Both the position numbers and the translations under genes were made by a program. The notes beneath the pieces are model-generated. The model was not told where the DNA came from. It saw only the letters and a program-made list of their open reading frames with translations, and did not search any database. Source: Nitrospira sp. (GTDB taxonomy: Bacteria > Nitrospirota > Thermodesulfovibrionia > Thermodesulfovibrionales > SM23-35). Taken from it: a stretch of 28,796 bases of DNA. The DNA lies in the NCBI GenBank assembly GCA_016873575.1, contig VGWY01000004.1, positions 1 through 28,796 on the forward strand, read 5' to 3'. Positions 20,591 through 28,722 of this stretch are shown in pieces (positions within the stretch are counted from its first letter, which is position 1; each line of letters begins with the position of its first letter).

Positions 20591-20973
20591 TGAGTGTGGT
20601 TATCAAGGCAATTGGCAAAAGTAAATATGCATACCTTGTAGTTAGGGAAGGGGAAAAGGTAGTTCATAAATATCTTGGCCCTGCTCACAAACAACAGGTA
20701 GTTAAAATAATGTCGGATAAAAAAGAAATTTCGGTTATCCCAGAACGCCTTCGCTCTCTGTTCTGGGATACAAGTCTGACTAAAATACACATGAAAAGAA
20801 ATGCGCGATACATTATAGAAAGGGTGTTAGAGTTTGGGGATGTGGATGCCCTAAAATGGCTGCAAAAGGTCTATCCAGATCATACAATTATTGATGTGCT
20901 GTACCTGAGTAAGGCTATCACTGAAAAGTCACGGAATTTCTGGCTGATATGGTTCGAGGGTTCGGATGTTTAG
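20590..20973 (+). CDS. DUF6922-type antitoxin partner of an AbiEii toxin
   Basis: A 127-residue protein in two parts. Residues 1 to about 45 (KSKYAYLVVREGEKVVHKYLGP) form a small basic beta-rich segment of a type seen in DNA-interacting proteins. Residues of about 48-125 match DUF6922 (IPERLRSLFWD, ARYIIERVLEFGD, LSKAITEKSRNFWLIWF), which commonly precedes AbiEii-type nucleotidyltransferase genes. The ATG at 20590 is preferred. The frame is open back to GTG 20575, but that extension runs through the palindromic operator. No ribosome site is seen, so the message may be leaderless. It overlaps the toxin gene by eight bases. The antitoxin role is inferred from this arrangement. Confidence 0.75.
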   Translation: MSVVIKAIGKSKYAYLVVREGEKVVHKYLGPAHKQQVVKIMSDKKEISVIPERLRSLFWDTSLTKIHMKRNARYIIERVLEFGDVDALKWLQKVYPDHTIIDVLYLSKAITEKSRNFWLIWFEGSDV

Positions 20974-21622
20974 GGAGTGTCTTCCTGCAAAAGGCTGGAA
21001 GGTTTTGCAAAGCCTCAAGGCCATGCTTACAAAGTATCATGCAATATTGGCCGGAGGGACTGCATTAGCTCTCCATTTAGGACACAGGGTATCAGCCGAT
21101 CTCGACTTTTTTACAGATAAAAATTTCTCTGTAGAAAATATCATTTCCGAGATAAGAAAGACAGGTCATTCCTTTCGTCTCATCTCAGAAGGTGAAGGAT
21201 ACTTGATTGCTGATGTGGAAGGGATAAAGGTTTCTATGTTCAGATATTATTATCCATTCTTAGAAAAGCCTGTAAAATACGAGGGGATCCCGATAGCTGG
21301 AATTCTCGATATAGCTTCAATGAAGGTCATAGCTATCAGCCAGAGGGGGACGAAAAGGGATTTTATAGACCTTTACTTTATTTTGCAGGATATGCCTTTT
21401 CATAAGATAGCTGACCATATGATAAAACGCTTCGGCAAAGAGAGAGTAAATCCTATTCACATAGGCAAATCACTTGTATACTTCTCAGATGCTGAATCTA
21501 ATCCCGAGCCTGAATACATAAAAGGCAGAGAGATAAGCTGGGATAATGTCAAAAAGTTTTTTAGAAGCCATGTTAAACAATTTGTTCTTGACCTTGATAC
21601 AGCAATCATCAAAGAGAATTAA
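20966..21622 (+). CDS. AbiEii/AbiGii-family nucleotidyltransferase toxin
   Basis: A 218-residue nucleotidyltransferase of the AbiEii family, whose members act as toxins that modify tRNA in type IV toxin-antitoxin and abortive-infection systems. The active site is visible: GGTALALHLGH (G30-T32) followed by SADLDFF with the metal-binding D45 and D47. The second family block is IASMKVIAISQRGTKRDFIDLY with K120, K130, D132 and D135. GAGGG lies six bases before the ATG, inside the end of the antitoxin gene. All key residues are intact, so it should be active. The natural target cannot be read from the sequence. The pair sits as an island between rfaE2 and an unrelated DUF2442 gene. Confidence 0.88.
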   Translation: MFRECLPAKGWKVLQSLKAMLTKYHAILAGGTALALHLGHRVSADLDFFTDKNFSVENIISEIRKTGHSFRLISEGEGYLIADVEGIKVSMFRYYYPFLEKPVKYEGIPIAGILDIASMKVIAISQRGTKRDFIDLYFILQDMPFHKIADHMIKRFGKERVNPIHIGKSLVYFSDAESNPEPEYIKGREISWDNVKKFFRSHVKQFVLDLDTAIIKEN

Positions 21623-21668
21623 AACTTTATTTGCATAATCGAAAGACCCCAATACTTGCCAATACTTC

Positions 21669-21941
21669 CTATTTGGAAATTTTTTGTGGCCTTGGAGCAG
21701 GGATGCCGTATAACATGCCTTCAGCGCTAATATCCTCATCAATATCTGGCCAATGCACACCATGACCATCCCCGATTATTTCGTAATTGTCTCTCTGTTC
21801 AGGTGTCGCTTCTGACAATCGCCAAGACCAAGCAAGAGGAACACTAATTACTCGACCATCAACAAGATAGGCAGTAATTGTATCCTCGGTGATGCTTAAA
21901 TCCTTAATCCTCACTTCCTGAAGCTTCACCGCAGTGCTCAT
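21669..21941 (-). CDS. DUF2442 protein (antitoxin-like)
   Basis: A 90-residue DUF2442 protein. The family block RVISVPLAWSWRLSEATPEQ then WPDIDEDISAEGMLYG is clear. GGAGG lies six bases before the ATG at 21941. DUF2442 genes are usually paired with a DUF4160 gene and are suspected antitoxins. Neither side of this gene contains a DUF4160 frame, so it appears to be an orphan. It converges with the AbiEii gene, 46 bases apart. Function is inferred from family context only. Confidence 0.85.
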   Translation of the reverse strand: MSTAVKLQEVRIKDLSITEDTITAYLVDGRVISVPLAWSWRLSEATPEQRDNYEIIGDGHGVHWPDIDEDISAEGMLYGIPAPRPQKISK

Positions 21942-22020
21942 ACCATGCCTCCACTATTTTGTTTTTATTATTATAAACACCGATTTTCACAGAATCCTAA
22001 GCGTCATAATTATTAAGTAT

Positions 22021-22128
22021 TCACAAACTTGTGATTTTAGGCAGGGTATAGTATTTTCGCTCATTCTCGGTCGTATCGACCTCCGAGGGGTCGCATCGAC
22101 AATCCGCTCAAATACCATGCCCTGCCTA
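22021..22128. repeat. Structured palindromic element with inverted ends
   Basis: Terminal inverted repeats of 19 bp with two mismatches: TAGGCAGGGTATAGTATTT (22038-22056) and AAATACCATGCCCTGCCTA (22110-22128). Inside are two copies of GGTCGNATCGAC (22069-22080 and 22089-22100), each able to form a small hairpin. The first can also pair in a longer stem with CTCGG/CCGAG. The palindrome TCACAAACTTGTGA (22021-22034) lies just outside. The element fills much of the gap between the DUF2442 and PFK genes. It could be a MITE-like element or a structured RNA. Confidence 0.55.
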
Positions 22129-22183
22129 TCTCTGTATATCTATGGAATAGACTAACGAATGCCTCAGATGCTAATTGCCATTT

Positions 22184-23398
22184 TTACAGATGCCTATCGA
22201 TGCGCTCTTTCTGCTCAACAATTTCATAGTTAAATTTTTCAGGCTTTCTTCCGAAACATGTACCCAGGCTCTCGAATATGGCAATCTCCCTAACGTCCAC
22301 TTCTCTCCGTTTTATCACTTCGGCAGTTGACTGGTAGTAAATCCTGTTGCCGTCAACATTCACAACCGTGTTCCCGGTTTTTCCTTCCAACAGAAGAAAT
22401 ACAGCTGCTGCACCTGCCTTATACCCGAAATTGACATCTCGCGCGGAGGAATGACCTGCACGCACAAGATGACCGGGTGTCACCTCCCTCACCTCTGGCG
22501 ATTCATACACACCCGGTGCAAACATGCCTGTCCTTTGCATGAAATCCTTCACTTCCGGGTCGCTTTTCAGTCTCTTTTCAAGTTGTTGTCTTACATATTT
22601 TCCTGCACCTGCAAGTTTCTTGTGACCGAAGGCATCGGGCGGGATGGATTCATCATAGAGCATTTCACCATTTACGTTCTTGATACCCTCTGCAACAACA
22701 ATAATATACGTACCAGCCCTCACATCACTTCTCTCTATTCTTGCAAAAAAAGTTGTTTTCATGTGTTCATATACCACATCGAAGTCAACAGGTATTTCAG
22801 GAATCAAGATGCAATCAGACTCTGCACCAATGCCTCCCCGAACGGCAGTATGTCCTACATACCTTCCGAATACCTCTATGACAAGGATACGGTTATGACT
22901 CATGCCCGTTGTCTTCAGTTCCCTTGCAAAAACCGCTATCCTGTTGATGGCTGAATCTCCGCCGACACTATAGGACTGGAGGTCAAGATCCATTGTCTTG
23001 GGGACATGGACACAGGGGATACCCTTAGAGGTAAGGTCCACAACAACACTTCCTGTATCATCTCCTCCACTGATAATAAGGGCATCTATATTAAACTTTT
23101 TGAGTCCTTCCTTAATTCGTTCATATTTTTCCGGGTCTGCTATCTTGCTGATCTTCACCCGTGAATGTCCGGCCTCAGACCCTGCAAGTGAAGCCTCTAT
23201 TTTGCTGACCCGCTCGGCATTCAATAAAACTACTTTATCGAGCTTGGTCAGATTATAGAGACCTGCGTATCCGTGAGGAATAACGACCGATTCAATCCCT
23301 AACGCATAAGCCTCACGTGCGATCCCTTTGATCACCGCATTGAGGCCGCCGCAATCTCCACCACTTGTAATAACGCCAATTCTCTTAATATCAGGCAT
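22184..23398 (-). CDS. Phosphofructokinase, probably pyrophosphate-dependent
   Basis: A 404-residue PFK-family enzyme that phosphorylates fructose-6-phosphate in glycolysis. Two diagnostic positions point to PPi rather than ATP as donor. GGDDT at residues 111-115 has Asp where ATP enzymes have Gly, and PKTMD at 133-137 has Lys where ATP enzymes have Gly. The catalytic Asp is D137 and the fructose-6-phosphate block is EVFGRYVGHTA at 175-185. The usual TIDND is changed to TMDLD, replacing the Asn. A PPi enzyme would make the step reversible. GGAGG is well placed before the ATG, and the gene follows the aldolase gene after 20 bases on the same strand. Confidence is high for the family, moderate for the donor. 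Confidence 0.9.
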   Translation of the reverse strand: MPDIKRIGVITSGGDCGGLNAVIKGIAREAYALGIESVVIPHGYAGLYNLTKLDKVVLLNAERVSKIEASLAGSEAGHSRVKISKIADPEKYERIKEGLKKFNIDALIISGGDDTGSVVVDLTSKGIPCVHVPKTMDLDLQSYSVGGDSAINRIAVFARELKTTGMSHNRILVIEVFGRYVGHTAVRGGIGAESDCILIPEIPVDFDVVYEHMKTTFFARIERSDVRAGTYIIVVAEGIKNVNGEMLYDESIPPDAFGHKKLAGAGKYVRQQLEKRLKSDPEVKDFMQRTGMFAPGVYESPEVREVTPGHLVRAGHSSARDVNFGYKAGAAAVFLLLEGKTGNTVVNVDGNRIYYQSTAEVIKRREVDVREIAIFESLGTCFGRKPEKFNYEIVEQKERIDRHL

Positions 23399-23418
23399 GG
23401 GTGTTCCTCCTTTCTCTT

Positions 23419-24777
23419 TTATAAACCCAACAATCCTGTATTGATTTCTTTTCCCACAACTACTGGTTTTATGTTCTTTTTTACAATATCTACAGTATTT
23501 GTTACCTTGAGCTTCTCAAATAACAGTCCAAATTTAGCCTCTAATTCCTTCATGATCGGCTCTTTTACATCAGACGGTAGATCCCACCATTTCTTTTTAA
23601 TCGGACCAAATCCTTTCTTCCGTGTGCTATAAATAAACTGTTCCTCGGTCTGTCCTTCCTTCCATTCCTTTGCATATTCCTGTTTTATGAAGCTGTAAAT
23701 TTCTTGTCTGAACTCTTTAGGAAGATATTTGCTGTCATACATAATGTTCTGGAACCCGGTGGCGAGGTGAACCTCTGACGTGCTTGTTTCAGGGAACATA
23801 TTGAATGCCTCTTCAGGAAGGGTTGATGCCCCGTGTTGCACACAGCCTGAAAGACCATATTCCTTTCTTGCGGTATCAGACAATACCCTCAGTGTTTCAA
23901 AATCTATCTTGACCTTTGCAAGTGTCCCATCAGGAAGAACAACACCACCATGAGCTGTCCCTGTCTGAACACTGAGTTTGCTTAACCCCTTCTTCCCTTT
24001 GAATATTTCTTTAAAACCATCGAGGTATGCCCTTGCCTCCTCAGGTGTGCTGTTTTTCTTCCCTATCTCACCGATTTCGCCGCCGATTGATATATCGATC
24101 CCCGCAGGCTGTATCTCCCGTATGTATGCGGCAAGTTCTGCTGTCTTCTCGAAGTTCGGCCTCTGCTGCTCTTTTATGGTAGGTTTTTCAAGGTCAACAA
24201 GGGTAGATGAATCAATATCTATATTAAAAAATTCTGCATCTATAGCCTCTGCAATGAGTCCCTTTATATATTTTGTCTCTGCATCGGGATCGCTTAAAAA
24301 GTTCTTTCTCACAAGCTGAAAATGGTCTCCCTGGATAAAGACAGGCCCTTCAAATCCTTCCTTTACTGCAGCAGCAAGGACAACCGTTGCGTATTCAAGA
24401 GGCCTCTGCTTTGTATATCCAATCTCTGACCGTGCAATCTCAAATATAAGAGCTCCAACATTCATTTCCTTTGCCTTTCTGAATACCGCTTTTGCTGTAT
24501 CGTATGTAAGCCCTCGGATATTTATTGCAGGTACAGTGAACCCTGGATAGTTCCTCCCCATCTCTTCGTAAAGACTTTGTATTGAGGAAGGTACAGCACC
24601 ATATGCCTTTGCAATCTCTTTAATAAGGATAAAGAACGCCTTTCGCTTTTCATCGTCTGATTCAAAAACAGCGTCATAAATAAAGCTGTCCATCATATTC
24701 CTGAGACCATTTTTATCCTTGATGGATACTGAACCATCCTTGATTTCAACAACATCTTTCATGCCTTTTAAATTCAT
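23419..24777 (-). CDS. Class II fructose-bisphosphate aldolase-family protein
   Basis: A 452-residue, zinc-dependent aldolase-type protein, longer than the usual 290-360 residue class II aldolases. Metal-site residues are visible: D151-H152 in IQGDHFQL, E234 in GGEIGEIG, H276 in TGTAHGG and H315 in GCVQHGAS. The first 75 residues and the last 100 have no clear counterpart in standard fructose-bisphosphate aldolases. The gene is upstream of, and probably co-transcribed with, the PFK gene, which supports a role on fructose-1,6-bisphosphate, though tagatose-bisphosphate or another ketose bisphosphate is possible. AAGGAGG lies four bases before the ATG. No gene symbol is given because the substrate is uncertain. 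Confidence 0.82.
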   Translation of the reverse strand: MNLKGMKDVVEIKDGSVSIKDKNGLRNMMDSFIYDAVFESDDEKRKAFFILIKEIAKAYGAVPSSIQSLYEEMGRNYPGFTVPAINIRGLTYDTAKAVFRKAKEMNVGALIFEIARSEIGYTKQRPLEYATVVLAAAVKEGFEGPVFIQGDHFQLVRKNFLSDPDAETKYIKGLIAEAIDAEFFNIDIDSSTLVDLEKPTIKEQQRPNFEKTAELAAYIREIQPAGIDISIGGEIGEIGKKNSTPEEARAYLDGFKEIFKGKKGLSKLSVQTGTAHGGVVLPDGTLAKVKIDFETLRVLSDTARKEYGLSGCVQHGASTLPEEAFNMFPETSTSEVHLATGFQNIMYDSKYLPKEFRQEIYSFIKQEYAKEWKEGQTEEQFIYSTRKKGFGPIKKKWWDLPSDVKEPIMKELEAKFGLLFEKLKVTNTVDIVKKNIKPVVVGKEINTGLLGL

Positions 24778-24870
24778 AAAAACCTCCTTTTAAAAAAGGT
24801 GCTTATTTAGCAAAGAATCTTATAAATTGTTTATTCTACCACAAAAAAGACTTTCAAATGGGTTAAGATT

Positions 24871-24887
24871 ATGTTATGAGGTAACAT
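24871..24887. promoter_or_regulatory. Inverted repeat upstream of the restriction-modification genes
   Basis: ATGTTA (24871-24876) and TAACAT (24882-24887) form a perfect repeat with a five-base spacer. It lies about 50 bases before a possible -10 box TACAAT (24939-24944), for which no good -35 is seen. An operator for a controller protein is possible but not shown. Confidence 0.3.
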
Positions 24888-24995
24888 GGGATTAAGGGAG
24901 AAGATAAAATGGTTGGGTAATATTTTCTAAATTTTGGTTACAATACGTTTAGCTTGAAAGGGAGGTGGAAAAATGGGTGTAGGAGTAATGGGATC

Positions 24996-25020
24996 AACTG
25001 GTGACAAATTGTCACCAGTT
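24996..25020. repeat. Perfect 25-bp palindrome at the break in the ORF6N gene
   Basis: AACTGGTGACAA (24996-25007) and TTGTCACCAGTT (25009-25020) are exact reverse complements around a single A. Family-like ORF6N sequence begins within the palindrome. Confidence 0.7.
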
Positions 25021-25324
25021 TAAAACAATGAAACACTCAAGCTCTCTGCCTTATGCATTTACTGAACATGGTGTTGCTATGCTTGCAAGCGTTTTAAAAA
25101 GTGATAGGGCAGTTAAAATCAGCATCAATATAATCAAAGCCTTTGTCAAGTTGCGAGAAATGCTTTCTACTCATAAAGAACTTGCCCATAAATTAGCACA
25201 GCTTGAAAGAAAAATAGAAAGGCATGATGACGAAATAAAATTGATTTTTGACGCAATACGCCAGCTCATGACTCCTCCCGAACCGAAACGCCGGAAGATA
25301 GGATTCAGGCAAGAGGAAGGTTAG
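25001..25324 (+). pseudogene. 5'-truncated ORF6N/KilA-type gene
   Basis: The 107 residues match only the C-terminal half of ORF6N-domain proteins: LPYAFTEHGVAMLASVLKSDRA, then VNI/AFVKLREML-type helices, a coiled coil (HKELAHKLAQLERKIERHDDE) and the tail AIRQLMTPPEPKRRKIGF. The N-terminal DNA-binding ORF6N domain is absent. A stop (24986-24988) closes the frame just upstream, and no domain remnant is found in 24780-24970. A GTG at 25001 or ATG at 25028 could start a short product. A second ATG at 24973 with an excellent GGGAGGTGG ribosome site opens only a 16-codon frame in another phase. Such genes often accompany restriction-modification operons. The methylase gene starts seven bases after its stop. 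It is called a pseudogene because the main domain is lost, though a small coiled-coil protein cannot be excluded. Confidence 0.65.
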
Positions 25325-25331
25325 AACTAAT

Positions 25332-27341
25332 ATGAGTAATATCAAATACGAAATCCCAAAGGAAACGATTGATACAGGCGATATTTTAGATTTTGTCTTT
25401 AAAGATTCCTCTATAAAACATGGCTTGCAGGAGTTTTCTAAGGATATCCTTAAGAGGATTAATGCTTTTGAAAAACCTGATGGCAGGTTCTACGTCCGAT
25501 GTCTGAAAAGAGGCAAAGATATTTTTATCTATGACAAGAATAAAAAAACTGGCAAGCCAGAAGAAATTATTCGCCAGCTTTGGTTGTTAAAGCTTACTCA
25601 GGAATACAAATACCCGTTGGACAGAATCGAAGTTGAAAAATCTGTGCAATTCGGCAGAGAGGTCCGTGAGAAATCTGCTGATATAGTCTTATATAAGGAA
25701 GACAAGATTACCCCCTTTATTATCTTTGAGCTGAAACAGCCCAGCGCCAAGAAAGCAGAAGAACAATTGAAATCGTATCTGAGCGCAGAAGGCGCTGAAG
25801 GCGGAGTCTGGTCTAACGGCGTACAGAGGTTCATACTCTATCGTCCATATCCGAAAGAATATGTTACAACCCTTTCAGATATTCCGAATGTTAATCAGAC
25901 GTGGGATGATCTCTTCGAGGAAAAAAGGACTTATGATAAACTCAAGGATAAATTTGATCTTACCTTCATTATCACGCGGCTTGAAGAAATGGTTCTCGCT
26001 CAGGCAGGAGTAAATGTATTCGAAGAAGTGTTCAAACTCATTTATGCCAAGCTTTATGATGAAGACCAGGCAAAAAACATCCGGCCAAAAGGTGAAGTTT
26101 TATTCAGACAATATAAAGACACGAAAAAAACATATTCAATTATTAACGAGCAACTTTTCAAAGGCGCCATAAACGAATGGCCGAATATTTTCAATCCTCT
26201 TTCAAAAATAGATTTAACTCCGGAACAGCTTCAGATATGTGTCCCCTTTCTGGAAGAGGTCAAATTTTTTGGCTCTGGCAGAGAAGAGCTTGAGATTATT
26301 GACCGTGCCTTTGAGCATCTGATTGCAGAAGTCTCAAAAGGGCAAAAAGGACAATATTTTACTCCCCGGAATGTAATAAAGATGTGTGTCAAAATGCTCA
26401 ACCCAAAAGAAGATGAATACATTATTGACCCTGCCTGCGGATCAGGAGGTTTCTTGCTTCATGCCATGTATTGGGTCTGGGATAATCATTTGAAGAATGC
26501 TTCTCAGACAGCGAAACAAAAATATGCTAACCGCTATCTTCACGGGATCGATTTTGATGATAATATGCGCCGCATTTCTCAGGCATTAATGCTCATTGCC
26601 GGTGATGGAAGACACAATATCTTTAAACGCAATGCATTGGATGGCAGAGACTGGATAGGAGAGCAAGCTGAGGAAGCGAGAACATCACTAAAACAGTTAT
26701 TACGGCGTTTTGAAAATGCCAAAGAGAATGAAGAAAACCGAAAGACTTACCGCTATCTTAATTTCGATATATTGATGACTAACCCACCATTTGCCGGTGA
26801 GATAACAGATACCGGTTTGCTGAGACAATATGAATTTGCTAAAAAGAATGGCAAGCTCAAACAGAAAGTTGAAAGGCATCTTCTTTTCATAGAACGGTCT
26901 GTAGATGCCCTTCGTCCCAGTGGCAGAATGGCAATTGTTCTGCCTCAGGGAGTCTTTAACAATACAAATATGGAATGGCTGCGACTATGGTTCTTTGAAA
27001 AGGCGCGTATCCTGGCAGTAATCGGACTGGAAGGAAATACTTTCAAGCTACCTGCTCCTGCAAAAGGCACTGGCACTAAGACCTCGGTTCTATTCCTTCA
27101 GAAATGGGCTGAGGATGTCAAACCGTTGGAAGACTATCCTATTTTCATGGCAGTGTCTAAAAAATCTGGCAAAGACAATTCCGGTGAATATGTTTATATC
27201 AACGAGAAAGGCCGACGGGTAAAATCAGAAGGTGGTATTTTTGAGAGTATTGAGAATTTGCGGCTTGATGATGACCTCAACGAAATCGCTGAAGCGTTTG
27301 TCAAATTTACTAAAAAAGAGAAATTTGATTTTTGGAAATGA
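25332..27341 (+). CDS. N6-adenine methylase fused to an HsdR-type nuclease domain
   Basis: A 669-residue restriction-modification enzyme. Residues of about 70-175 look like the HsdR N-terminal nuclease (HSDR_N) fold: RQLWLLKLTQEY, then SADIVLY (D117) and FIIFELKQP (E133, K135), a PD-(D/E)XK arrangement. Residues of about 230-350 resemble the HsdM N-terminal helical domain. The methylase motif I is DPACGSGGF (367-375) and the catalytic NPPF is at 484-487. This fusion plus a separate S gene resembles BcgI-type (type IIB/IIG) enzymes, where one polypeptide cuts and methylates. No separate HsdR gene lies in the window, although the right edge is cut 94 bases after the S gene. The stop overlaps the S gene start as ATGA. 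Confidence 0.88.
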   Translation: MSNIKYEIPKETIDTGDILDFVFKDSSIKHGLQEFSKDILKRINAFEKPDGRFYVRCLKRGKDIFIYDKNKKTGKPEEIIRQLWLLKLTQEYKYPLDRIEVEKSVQFGREVREKSADIVLYKEDKITPFIIFELKQPSAKKAEEQLKSYLSAEGAEGGVWSNGVQRFILYRPYPKEYVTTLSDIPNVNQTWDDLFEEKRTYDKLKDKFDLTFIITRLEEMVLAQAGVNVFEEVFKLIYAKLYDEDQAKNIRPKGEVLFRQYKDTKKTYSIINEQLFKGAINEWPNIFNPLSKIDLTPEQLQICVPFLEEVKFFGSGREELEIIDRAFEHLIAEVSKGQKGQYFTPRNVIKMCVKMLNPKEDEYIIDPACGSGGFLLHAMYWVWDNHLKNASQTAKQKYANRYLHGIDFDDNMRRISQALMLIAGDGRHNIFKRNALDGRDWIGEQAEEARTSLKQLLRRFENAKENEENRKTYRYLNFDILMTNPPFAGEITDTGLLRQYEFAKKNGKLKQKVERHLLFIERSVDALRPSGRMAIVLPQGVFNNTNMEWLRLWFFEKARILAVIGLEGNTFKLPAPAKGTGTKTSVLFLQKWAEDVKPLEDYPIFMAVSKKSGKDNSGEYVYINEKGRRVKSEGGIFESIENLRLDDDLNEIAEAFVKFTKKEKFDFWK

Positions 27342-28702
27342 TTACTTATTCGATTATTCAAAAATCTCAAATTGAAGGTGCAAGTCGACTGGATGCTGAG
27401 TATTATGATCCAGAACTTCTTAAGCTTATGGAGAAACAATCTCAGTATGAATCAGGGGTACATACACTTGGTGAGATTTGCGAAAAAATAGATGTTGGAT
27501 TTGTCGGCCCCATGGCACATTCATATGTTGCGGAGGGAATACCCTTGATCCAAACACAGAATGTAAACGAATTTTTCCTCGATTATACTAATTTAACTTA
27601 TATTGGGGAATGGTTCCATTATAAATTAAAAAATTCACAAATAGTTAATGGTGATATTCTTATTGCGCGAAGTGGGAGTATAGGGAAAGCAGCTATAATA
27701 ACTAAAGACGACCCACAGCCGTTAAATTCTTCAGATGTAATAATTATCAGAACGAAACCAGCAATCAATAAATATTTTCTTTGTGCTTACATAAACTGCA
27801 AATTTGGCCAAGTGCAGATTAAGCGATTTTCGAGTGGAGGACTTCAAGAGCATGTAAACTTGAGTTCGCTGGAAACGCTTTCCGTACCTTTATTCGATCA
27901 GAACGTTCAAGTCTTAGTTGCTGAAAAAGTTTCTGAGGGAATTGGCTTACTAAGAAAATCAAACGAATATTATTCCAAAGCCCAAAATCTTCTTTTAGAA
28001 AAATTAGGTTTAGAAAATTTTATACCTGAAGATGATTTATCCTATATTGTCAGGTTCTCCGATATAAAATATGCTCATCGTGTTGATTCAGACTATTTCC
28101 AGCCGAAGTATAAGAGGATACTGTCACAAATCCGATCATATAATGTCCGGTTACTCGGCAATTTGGTCTCAATGAAAAAGGGAGTTGAACCGGGAAGCGA
28201 TGCATATCAAGATGAAGGAAAATTATTTATTCGTGTAAGCAGTATCACAAAGCACGGCATTATAGATAAAGATCAGAAGTATCTTAGTAATGAACTCTAT
28301 CAGGATTTAAGAAAAAGTTATGAGCCTAAAATGGGTGAAATTTTACTTACAAAAGATGCAACTCCGGGCATTGCCTATGTTTTAAAAGAACCGCTTGATG
28401 GTATTATTGCTGGCGGTATTATCCGGCTAAAACTAAAGAAAGAAGTTGAAGCCGAATATTTAGCCCTTTGCATTAATTCTATAATCGGACAAATGCAGAT
28501 TGAGCGTGACGCAGGCGGCTCGGTTATTGTCCACTGGAAACCAGAGCAAATCAAAAACTTACAAGTTCCCATCCTTCCCAAAAACTCTCAACAAAAAATC
28601 GCCGATTTAGTCCATCAATCCCATGAAGCGCGCAAGAAGTCTAAGGAACTTTTAGAACAAGCAAAGAAAGAAGTAGAAAAATTAATCGAAGGTAAGAATT
28701 AA
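27338..28702 (+). CDS. Restriction-modification specificity subunit (S)
   Basis: A 454-residue HsdS-type subunit that recognises the DNA target for the methylase and nuclease. Two target-recognition domains are visible. TRD1 (about residues 30-195) has GIPLIQTQNVNEF, LIARSGSIGKAAI and a QEHVNLSSLETLSVPL close. TRD2 (about 265-420) has LFIRVSSITK, EILLTKDATPGIAYV and VHWKPEQIKNLQVPILP. The coiled-coil spacers are ESRKSNEYYSKAQNL-like in the middle and HQSHEARKKSKELLEQAKKEVEKL at the end. Two TRDs predict a bipartite target. The start is ATG 27338 in an ATGA overlap with the methylase stop. A TTG at 27332 would add two residues. Confidence 0.9.
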   Translation: MITYSIIQKSQIEGASRLDAEYYDPELLKLMEKQSQYESGVHTLGEICEKIDVGFVGPMAHSYVAEGIPLIQTQNVNEFFLDYTNLTYIGEWFHYKLKNSQIVNGDILIARSGSIGKAAIITKDDPQPLNSSDVIIIRTKPAINKYFLCAYINCKFGQVQIKRFSSGGLQEHVNLSSLETLSVPLFDQNVQVLVAEKVSEGIGLLRKSNEYYSKAQNLLLEKLGLENFIPEDDLSYIVRFSDIKYAHRVDSDYFQPKYKRILSQIRSYNVRLLGNLVSMKKGVEPGSDAYQDEGKLFIRVSSITKHGIIDKDQKYLSNELYQDLRKSYEPKMGEILLTKDATPGIAYVLKEPLDGIIAGGIIRLKLKKEVEAEYLALCINSIIGQMQIERDAGGSVIVHWKPEQIKNLQVPILPKNSQQKIADLVHQSHEARKKSKELLEQAKKEVEKLIEGKN

Positions 28703-28722
28703 AGACAGTCTCAGGAGGTTTT

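Noticed and set aside
21623..21668. A shared terminator between the AbiEii and DUF2442 genes
   Set aside because: The only repeats (CCAATACTT twice, and a short CCAATA/TATTTGG pairing) are too weak to call.
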